This document shows positions 14,832 to 20,071 of a DNA stretch of 20,071 nt, piece after piece. Numbering within the stretch: position 1 is the first letter of the stretch; every line of letters starts with the position of its first letter. Origin of the DNA: a virus; the IMG/VR virus record IMGVR_UViG_3300025120_014603, positions 1 through 20,071 of that record, one strand, 5' to 3'. The position numbers and the translations under genes were made by a program. The notes under the pieces are model-generated. The model did no database searches. It was not told where the DNA came from and saw only the letters and a program-made list of their open reading frames with translations.

Positions 14832-17800
14832 TTATATATTTAATAATTTCTTTTGAATTTTTACTGTGTGATCTTGAGTGCCTGCTACTTCTCCTCTTAA
14901 TCGCACATTGTCACCACTTATGTCTGCTGTAAATGTAACAAGATCTGTTGTCTGTGTGCCTACTTTTCCAAATATACTAGCATAAGCAACTGATCCATCG
15001 TGTGTGACATTTATATCACAGAATTCAAATTTGTCGTCATCAGTCCTGTGCGTTTGCACAAGATATTTTACTGATCTCTGTTCTGTTTTATCAAATGAAT
15101 CTAGTGTAGTCAAACTACTACTTGATCCATTTCCTCGAAGTAAATTTATTCTGTATGCGTTTATTGTGAAACTAGATGTTCCATCAGTTGGTAAGGCTTT
15201 CAATCTTGCACCGCTTGAATAATCAGCAGTAAAGTCTAACAGAGCACTGCTTGTAGTTGAAACCTGCGGAGTAGCACTAATATAAGAATCACTACCGTCT
15301 GTAACCATTTGTATCTCTGTGATGCAACTGTCATTACTTCCGTCTTTTTTGCCTACAACTATGTAATGTGCTCCTGTGAATGTTGAATCTGACCAGCTAT
15401 CAATGACCTTTTCATTACTAATTGGTGCTTTTAATTTAATTGCAAACGCCTGCACTGTTGTTGAACCACCTGAAGTAGAACTGGCTTTTACACTTACAGT
15501 TCCGCTTGATATTGTGGCAGTAATTTCTAACATGTCAGTCCCTTTACTGCTGACATTTGGACCTTGTGATACAAAAACATTTGTACCATCAGTGACAACC
15601 ATTGCTTCACACATAAAATTTTCAGTGGAACCATTTTGTCCTGTGATTACATAATGAGCCGCATCAACATCAACGCTTGAAAAGGTATCAAAGGCTGTGG
15701 CAGTACTAGAAACAGTGACATTACCTACTACCTTTCTTGTGCTATCTGAATTTGCCTCATTTGATTCTGAATCACCAAATGCTACTACTCTGTTGACTAT
15801 TACTTTGGTGCTACCACCTGCTGTGGCCGAACCTCTTAATCTAAAGGCACTACCAGAGATGTCTGCTGTCAAATTTATTAGACTGTTGTTGCCTGAGAAA
15901 AATTCGTTGTATGTGGTGATGTATGCGTTGGTTCCGTCATGGGTAACCAATGCTTCAATGTTGCCCACTTCGCCTGTGGATTGATTGTTCACTGTGATGA
16001 AATATTTTGCTCCTACGTGTGGGCTATGTGTTATACTATCAAGTGTCACTGTAGCACTATCTATAATTGATACATGCATAATGTCATTCACTAAACCAAG
16101 TTCACCAACATAGCCAGTCGAGTCACTGTCTCCTAAACCTATTCTGTAGAATGCCATAGTGTTTGCAGGTGTTACAGATGATCCGTCATTGTCTGTCATT
16201 CTCAATCTAACAGTGCTGGTACTGTCGCCTGCACTAACAATGTCTGCATCAAAAGTTGGATGAACGTCTGTAGAATCTGTGCCAACAATGCTGGAATGTG
16301 TTGTAAATGCACTGCTTAAATTATGTAGGACACTGACTTTGCCAGTTTCAAAACCTGAGTTTGCAACGTCTTTGGTTAACACATAGTATAAAGCACTGTC
16401 ATATTCACCAACTGTAAAACTGTTTACAGTTTTTGTTGCGGCCGCATTGCCAATAGCAGTTCCAGTACTAGTGACATGATCTATTACTGTTTCTGTAGTC
16501 GCGGCGGCAGTTGTTGCGCCAATTATACTTACGTTATCTCCTGTGCTAGATGATTCATTGTCAGATAAAAGTATTCTATACATTCTAACTTTTGTGTTTG
16601 GTGTAAGTGCCGCGGCACTAAGAACTACGTTACTGCCACTGATTGCCGCAGTCAAAGTTAAAAGATCATTGTTTCCAGTGTTGACAACGTTAAATGAACT
16701 TATGAAGGCGGCACTGGAGTTGTGTGTCACCATTGCTTCGATATTACTAACTTCTCCGTTATCAGTATTTTCTGCACTAATATAATATTTTGCACCTCTG
16801 TAACTTGCATATGCCCATGTGTCAAGTGATTCACTTGCACTGTCAACATCAGCATTTACAATAGTTGTAACATTACCAGATGATGTGCTTGAATCATTGT
16901 CACCAAGTCCAATTCTATAGGCCTTGAATGTGTTTAGTGCTGAAGGGCCTGTGCCATCTAATTGTGTAAAAGTCCCGTTGACTTGTGTGTCAACAACTAT
17001 ATGATTGTGTGTTGTGGTTCTAACTAAATTTGACTGAGAAACAACAGTGTCAATTGTGGAAGCGTTAATCTTACCTCTAGCCAAAGAGTATTTGGCAACT
17101 GAAAATCTACTGTTAGTTTGATCTTTTGTTACTGCATGGTACCATACACTGTCATATTGAGTAGATGTAAATTTATCTAATGGAGTACTTGATGCAGGTA
17201 CAATTTCGTGTGCAACAACAGCAACATTTGCATCAACTGTAGTAGTGCTTCTAAAACTTATGTCTTGGGTTGTATCTTGGAAAGTTGACACTCCAAGGAT
17301 CAATGGTGATGTTTCAAAACTTAAAGTTTTACTTCCATTTGTCTTTAATATTTGTCCTGAACTTCCATCACTGCTGGGTAATGCAAAACCATTTACTTTT
17401 ACAGATCCACTACCACTACCTGTAAAAATCAATTTGTCATTGGACTGTGTGGTTGTTATTTCATTGTCAGTAATTTGTATTCCTGATGTTGACAAAGTGG
17501 TTGCACTCAAAGTAGTAAACGATCCTGCCGCTGGAGTTGTTGCACCAAGTGTAGTCCCGTCCACTGTGCCATTGTTTATGTCCACCTTTGACAGTCGCAC
17601 ACTGCCAGTGCCTGACGCATTTAAAATAATATCATCATTAGATCTTTGTGCAGTTATTTCGTTGTCTTTTATTTTTAAACTAGAGTCAATTGTTATACTT
17701 GTAACATTTACTGCTCCACTTACACTTGCAAACAAATTTATGTCATCGTTTGTTCTAGTGCCTTTGATATTGTTGTTTTCAATAGTAATACCAGGCATCA

Positions 17801-18257
17801 CAAAACTGCCTGTGCCAGCAACACCAAAAGTTAAATTTGCATTAGATGGAGTAACTATTGTGGAGCCTACAGCAGAAAGATCACCAACATTTACTATTGT
17901 TCCTCCTGTTATGCCTGAACCACTACCAACAAATGAAGTACCAGTTACAGCACCACCAACAATAACATTTTCATTGATATTGATACTTGAAGAATCATCT
18001 GAACTTATGCTTGTTCCACTTAATTTTATCCCTGCAAGTTTGACAGCGCCTGAGCCTGATGCAGTAAGTTTCAAATCAGCATTAGATTCATCAACTTGGA
18101 TGTTGTTTTCAATCCAAGTCATTTGCACACTTTCTATTACGTTATCAGTGTACAGTTGTCTAAAATTGTGATTTATTTTGTTCCCTGCAGTCTGGATACT
18201 GTCACCAGTGCCATCGTTCCTGGTCACACCTACATTTATGATTTTTTGTGCTGTCAT
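14832..18257 (-). CDS. Giant tail adhesin (1141 residues) with seven C-terminal repeat domains
   Basis: The largest gene in the window. Residues 1-36 are the NDGTGD-type anchor (NVGVTRNDGTGDS ... NFRQLY). Residues 50-320 carry shaft modules of the 'SNADLKLTASGSGAVKL' kind and the shared GTSISSDDSSSININENVIVGG module. Seven related beta-domains of about 95-130 residues follow, starting near residues 368, 486, 617, 746, 866, 960 and 1060. Their pattern is '(A/V)(K/H)Y.(I/V)....(N/D)' then 'IEA.VTHDGT.AYI' then 'L...TA.ISG..(V/F)RL'. Such tandem beta-domains suggest a long cell-surface binding fibre. The start lies 7 bases after an AATAAATA and has no Shine-Dalgarno. Confidence 0.9.
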   Translation of the reverse strand: MTAQKIINVGVTRNDGTGDSIQTAGNKINHNFRQLYTDNVIESVQMTWIENNIQVDESNADLKLTASGSGAVKLAGIKLSGTSISSDDSSSININENVIVGGAVTGTSFVGSGSGITGGTIVNVGDLSAVGSTIVTPSNANLTFGVAGTGSFVMPGITIENNNIKGTRTNDDINLFASVSGAVNVTSITIDSSLKIKDNEITAQRSNDDIILNASGTGSVRLSKVDINNGTVDGTTLGATTPAAGSFTTLSATTLSTSGIQITDNEITTTQSNDKLIFTGSGSGSVKVNGFALPSSDGSSGQILKTNGSKTLSFETSPLILGVSTFQDTTQDISFRSTTTVDANVAVVAHEIVPASSTPLDKFTSTQYDSVWYHAVTKDQTNSRFSVAKYSLARGKINASTIDTVVSQSNLVRTTTHNHIVVDTQVNGTFTQLDGTGPSALNTFKAYRIGLGDNDSSTSSGNVTTIVNADVDSASESLDTWAYASYRGAKYYISAENTDNGEVSNIEAMVTHNSSAAFISSFNVVNTGNNDLLTLTAAISGSNVVLSAAALTPNTKVRMYRILLSDNESSSTGDNVSIIGATTAAATTETVIDHVTSTGTAIGNAAATKTVNSFTVGEYDSALYYVLTKDVANSGFETGKVSVLHNLSSAFTTHSSIVGTDSTDVHPTFDADIVSAGDSTSTVRLRMTDNDGSSVTPANTMAFYRIGLGDSDSTGYVGELGLVNDIMHVSIIDSATVTLDSITHSPHVGAKYFITVNNQSTGEVGNIEALVTHDGTNAYITTYNEFFSGNNSLINLTADISGSAFRLRGSATAGGSTKVIVNRVVAFGDSESNEANSDSTRKVVGNVTVSSTATAFDTFSSVDVDAAHYVITGQNGSTENFMCEAMVVTDGTNVFVSQGPNVSSKGTDMLEITATISSGTVSVKASSTSGGSTTVQAFAIKLKAPISNEKVIDSWSDSTFTGAHYIVVGKKDGSNDSCITEIQMVTDGSDSYISATPQVSTTSSALLDFTADYSSGARLKALPTDGTSSFTINAYRINLLRGNGSSSSLTTLDSFDKTEQRSVKYLVQTHRTDDDKFEFCDINVTHDGSVAYASIFGKVGTQTTDLVTFTADISGDNVRLRGEVAGTQDHTVKIQKKLLNI
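14835..17156 (-). repeat. Seven tandem protein repeats in the giant adhesin
   Basis: Seven diverged copies of one beta-domain (about 95-130 residues each) make up residues 368-1141. The recurring signature is GAKYxI, then IEAxVTHDGTxAYI, then LTAxISG. The copies centred near residues 486-570 and 746-830 are the most alike. An eighth copy ends the neighbouring 429-residue paralogue. The two types with 'YDSxxYxxxTKD' (near 368 and 617) form a sub-family that alternates with the first type. Confidence 0.7.
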
Positions 18258-18264
18258 GTACGGG

Positions 18265-18272
18265 TATTTATT
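18265..18272 (-). promoter_or_regulatory. Candidate late promoter AATAAATA, 7 bases before the giant adhesin
   Basis: AATAAATA on the minus strand, followed by CCCGTAC and the ATG at 18257. It lies in the 40-base gap between two fibre genes. The start of transcription would be expected next to the start codon. Confidence 0.5.
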
Positions 18273-18297
18273 GGATTTTTAATATGATAAGCAAGCC

Positions 18298-18792
18298 TTA
18301 GCCTACGCTTACTTTGAGATCTGTGCCGGATCTAAACAGTCTACCGGCTACATTGGGATCTGACGTAGGTAATGCAGTAAAATTTATTTGTGCGTTTAAC
18401 ACAGTCAAACTGCCATCTACAACAAGGCCATCATTGATATTAATTGTGGTAGAATCTGAAGAACTAATTGATGTGCCATTTATTGTCACAGCACCTAAAA
18501 CTATCTGTCCTGTACCGTTTGCTGTAATTGTTACATCACCATTGGTCACTGTACTTGTAATAGCAGAATCAGTGATAGATAATTTATCCACTTCAATAAT
18601 ACCTGTGCCGTTTGGCTGAAGTATCAAATTTCCGTTTGTTTTAGTTGGTGTAATCAACCCAGTGTCTAAGTCAGCTCCAACCAGACTGTAAAGCTCGTCA
18701 AAATTAGAATTAACCTTGAGCATGGCGCCTCTAAGAGTGTCGCCTGTGGCTGGATTTCCTGCTGTGCCTGTGTCTATGTTTTGTTTTGACAT
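18298..18792 (-). CDS. Short tail fibre-type protein (164 residues), NDGTGD family
   Basis: The product starts MSKQNIDTGTAGNPATGDTL, a slightly changed anchor (NPATGD in place of NDGTGD), and keeps NFDELY near residue 35. It has two shaft modules (TNGNLILQPNGTGIIEV and TNGDVTITANGTGQIVL) and the shared GTSISSSDSTTININDGLVVDG. It ends with LPTSDPNVAGRLFRSGTDLKVSVG, a short tip common in marine phage fibre proteins. This is the minimal version of the family: an anchor, two modules and a tip. It is the first adhesin gene in transcription order and has two AATAAATA motifs upstream, so it may lead the unit. Confidence 0.87.
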   Translation of the reverse strand: MSKQNIDTGTAGNPATGDTLRGAMLKVNSNFDELYSLVGADLDTGLITPTKTNGNLILQPNGTGIIEVDKLSITDSAITSTVTNGDVTITANGTGQIVLGAVTINGTSISSSDSTTININDGLVVDGSLTVLNAQINFTALPTSDPNVAGRLFRSGTDLKVSVG

Positions 18793-18801
18793 ACTATTAC
18801 C

Positions 18802-18809
18802 TATTTATT
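18802..18809 (-). promoter_or_regulatory. Candidate late promoter AATAAATA at the head of the adhesin cluster
   Basis: AATAAATA on the minus strand, 9 bases before the ATG at 18792, with a weak GGT in the leader. Confidence 0.5.
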
Positions 18810-18837
18810 TTAATCTTACCATATTAATTTGTACTGA

Positions 18838-18850
18838 TATTTATTAAATA
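18838..18850. promoter_or_regulatory. Overlapping divergent late-promoter-like motifs
   Basis: TATTTATTAAATA reads AATAAATA on the minus strand (18838-18845) and ATTAAATA on the plus strand (18843-18850). It lies between the adhesin cluster and the plus-strand Zn-ribbon gene that starts at 18865, and could serve both. Confidence 0.4.
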
Positions 18851-18864
18851 TTTGTGCAGTTATT

Positions 18865-19143
18865 ATGTTCGTAGAAACACTCAAAACTCTCCGGCTTTAT
18901 GAACGCCAAAGCAAACTTGGCATTTACCATTCCTTCAAAAGAAAAAGTACCCTTTATGTTTTTAAATGTGACTGTTGTGGTGTAATATTTTTAAGAGCAA
19001 GATCTAAGATAGATCCTATCAGAGCAACAAATGACTATAAACATGTTTGCCCAAACTGTGATTGTAAAAAGTTCGCACAAAAAATTGGTGTCAAAATGCG
19101 TAGCATTTACAGCCTAGATGCAAGTTCTACAAAGTTTCTGTAA
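18865..19143 (+). CDS. Small Zn-ribbon protein on the plus strand
   Basis: The 92-residue product has two Cys pairs, CDCC (residues 34-37) and CPNC (about 65-68, with one more Cys at 70). Between them lies LRARSKIDPIRATNDYKHVC, the spacing of a single Zn ribbon. The N-terminus is TLRLYERQSKLGIYHSF. Small proteins of this kind are frequent in marine T4-like phages. The same ribbon also occurs at the N-terminus of some HNH homing endonucleases, but no HNH motif follows here. It is one of only two probable plus-strand genes in the window and ends three bases short of the convergent DUF115-like gene. There is no Shine-Dalgarno before the ATG. Confidence 0.75.
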   Translation: MFVETLKTLRLYERQSKLGIYHSFKRKSTLYVFKCDCCGVIFLRARSKIDPIRATNDYKHVCPNCDCKKFAQKIGVKMRSIYSLDASSTKFL

Positions 19144-19146
19144 GTA

Positions 19147-19926
19147 TTAAGGTCGCAAAGAGAAAACAAAAAATGACCTAGGGTCTCTTGGATTTTCTAT
19201 GAATTTTTGTAATTGTGCGTAGTGCGTACCGTACATATTTTTTTTACTATATTTTATATAGTGCGGTAATAGACTATTTCCTTTGATGTATTCTTTTCTG
19301 TTAATTAGATAAAAATTTGATTTAGGAAACTGTCTTGTTATTTGACAAAGTTGATACATCCATTCAAATTTGAGATATGCTTTCATATTCATTCTTTCCG
19401 GATAGTTGTCAGAATTTTTATATATGTTATTTTGTTTTCTAGAAGCCAATCCCATGTCTTGCCGCCATTGTTCAGCACCCAACATATCAAAAGCAATTAC
19501 AAATATGTGTTTAAAACCTTTTTCTGCCGCGTCCAGCACAGCACTCATTCCAGAGCCACGTGCTTTAGAAAGATCTAGAGTTCTCCAAGTGTTACGTTTA
19601 GAGTCACCACCTACCCATGTTCTATAAATTCGCAAGCCCAAAGGCATGGCATTTGCAGGATCACCAGCAACCATGTAGTTCCATTGACTAATATCCTTTG
19701 GTCCAATTATTTCTGCCTTAAAATTTTTTTCTTTTTTTCCTTGAATTAATTCTTCGTACATGGGTTGATTGACTGCAAATATTTTGTCACAAAGGTCTGG
19801 CAAATCTCTGTAAATTGCGTTACAGCCATAAATTGAACCATGACTTTTCAATCTACTAAGGTCTCCAAAAATTTGACGGCTTTCTCCGTTGCCAATTACG
19901 AAACAAGTTTCATCTTTTATTGCCAT
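19147..19926 (-). CDS. Rossmann-like protein, DUF115 / sialyltransferase (CST-I)-like
   Basis: The 259-residue protein opens TCFVIGNGESRQIFGDLSRL and continues GSIYGCNAIYRDLPDLCDKI followed by FAVNQPMYEEL. This is the pattern of a nucleotide-sugar-binding Rossmann fold (G-N-G-x-S, then a 'x-G-x-N-x-x-Y' strand) seen in DUF115 / MptE-like proteins and in CST-I-type sialyltransferases (family GT42). The middle has GSGMSAVLDAAEKGFKHIFV and AFDMLG, a second Rossmann half, and a Tyr/Asn-rich stretch (NNIYKNSDNYPERMNMKAYLKFEWMY). I infer a sugar-transfer role acting on the virion, DNA or host surface. It lies between the Fe-S carrier (three bases apart) and the adhesin cluster. Confidence 0.72.
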   Translation of the reverse strand: MAIKDETCFVIGNGESRQIFGDLSRLKSHGSIYGCNAIYRDLPDLCDKIFAVNQPMYEELIQGKKEKNFKAEIIGPKDISQWNYMVAGDPANAMPLGLRIYRTWVGGDSKRNTWRTLDLSKARGSGMSAVLDAAEKGFKHIFVIAFDMLGAEQWRQDMGLASRKQNNIYKNSDNYPERMNMKAYLKFEWMYQLCQITRQFPKSNFYLINRKEYIKGNSLLPHYIKYSKKNMYGTHYAQLQKFIENPRDPRSFFVFSLRP

Positions 19927-19929
19927 CTG

Positions 19930-20071
19930 TTATACACCAAAAGATTCACCGCAACCACATCCTGCTGTTGCATTTGGATTGCTAATTTCAAATTGAGACC
20001 CAAAAACTTCTTCTTTCCAATCTATCTGGGTGCCTGCAACATACAACATGGATTGTGAATCAACCACAAAC
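19930..20071 (-). CDS. A-type Fe-S carrier (HesB/IscA-like), C-terminus only
   Basis: Only the last 47 residues are in the window. They read [17 protein letters not shown], then [13 protein letters not shown], then [11 protein letters not shown] before TAA at 19932-19930. The 'NPNA..GCGCG.SF' ending is the signature of A-type carriers (IscA, SufA, HesB, ErpA), and the two Cys of the CGCG motif help hold a [2Fe-2S] or [4Fe-4S] cluster. The third conserved Cys should lie upstream of the edge. Such genes are known from T4-like cyanophages. The stop is three bases before the next ATG, so it is in one operon with the DUF115-like gene. Confidence 0.93.
   Translation of the reverse strand, partial: FVVDSQSMLYVAGTQIDWKEEVFGSQFEISNPNATAGCGCGESFGV

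Larger units (their letters stand above)
8810..18792 (-). other. Tail adhesin gene cluster with shared N-terminal anchor
   Basis: Six consecutive minus-strand genes (8810, 9380, 11711, 13539, 14832 and 18298) encode Ser/Thr/Gly-rich, beta-type virion proteins. Four share the N-terminal anchor and the GTSISSxDS...GLIVDG module. One has a diverged anchor, and one has Ig-like repeats instead. The cluster takes up half of the window, with gaps of 3 to 45 bases. Confidence 0.85.

Noticed and set aside
17245-18171. 308-codon open frame on the plus strand inside the giant adhesin gene
   Set aside because: It is antisense to a repeat-rich beta protein with clear family features. The product is a low-complexity Val/Pro/Ser/Leu mixture, as expected from reading T/S/G-rich codons backwards, and there is no ribosome binding site. 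The same holds for 13969-14727, 12630-13025 and others in the cluster.
18286-18310. Hairpin at the end of the 164-residue fibre gene as a terminator
   Set aside because: The stem (TAAGC ... GCTTA with an inner AGGC/GCTT) has a bulge and a wobble pair and no T-run after it.
1-20071. tRNA genes, CRISPR arrays, insertion sequences and attachment sites
   Set aside because: I saw no cloverleaf-like segment, no short direct repeats with spacers, no transposase and no integrase. The DNA-level repetition is limited to diverged coding repeats in the adhesin genes.

Overview
The window is a stretch of a tailed-phage genome, most likely a T4-like (myovirus-type) marine phage. The evidence is a gp44-type clamp-loader ATPase, a gp31/GroES-type co-chaperonin, a run of long beta-rich tail-fibre/adhesin proteins that share an N-terminal anchor, an A-type Fe-S carrier of the HesB/IscA kind, and candidate late promoters of the form (A/G)ATAAATA in front of structural genes. 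The DNA is AT-rich and very compact. Almost every gene is on the minus strand, many are joined by TAATG or ATGA overlaps, and no gap exceeds about 130 bases. The host cannot be read directly. The metabolic gene described below is of alphaproteobacterial type, so a SAR11-like or other marine alphaproteobacterial host is an inference.

Layout in the direction of transcription (right to left): the C-terminus of an A-type Fe-S carrier; a Rossmann-like glycosyltransferase/DUF115-like protein; then about 10 kb of tail adhesin genes (18792 down to 8810). Four of these carry the 'NDGTGD' type N-terminal anchor, one carries a diverged version of it, and one is a protein with four Ig-like repeats. Next come a small coiled-coil protein, an unknown protein, a short fragment of a bacterial C-family DNA polymerase (DnaE), a basic Pro-rich structural-type protein, an SGNH-fold hydrolase and the gp31-like co-chaperonin. 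After these lies the most striking gene, a complete cytochrome b of the respiratory bc1 complex (4507-5766). Behind it, in the same chain of overlaps, are a Zn-ribbon protein, a ParB-like protein, a 39-residue membrane peptide, a phosphomannomutase-like HAD enzyme, gp44, two small membrane proteins, an 87-residue unknown protein, and two proteins of unknown but probably virion-related function at the left edge. Only two genes look real on the plus strand: a small very basic protein (1279-1506) and a Zn-ribbon protein (18865-19143).

The core T4-like functions present are the clamp loader for replication, the co-chaperonin for capsid folding and the tail adhesins for host attachment. Interleaved with them are apparent host-derived metabolic genes: cytochrome b, phosphomannomutase and the Fe-S carrier. 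The cytochrome b keeps all four haem ligands, the Qo-site PEWY motif and Qi-site residues, and it sits in a tightly coupled phage operon. The phage therefore probably makes a functional-looking core subunit of the host's quinol-oxidising respiratory complex. I know of no standard annotation for such a phage gene, and this is the main candidate for an undescribed system in the window.
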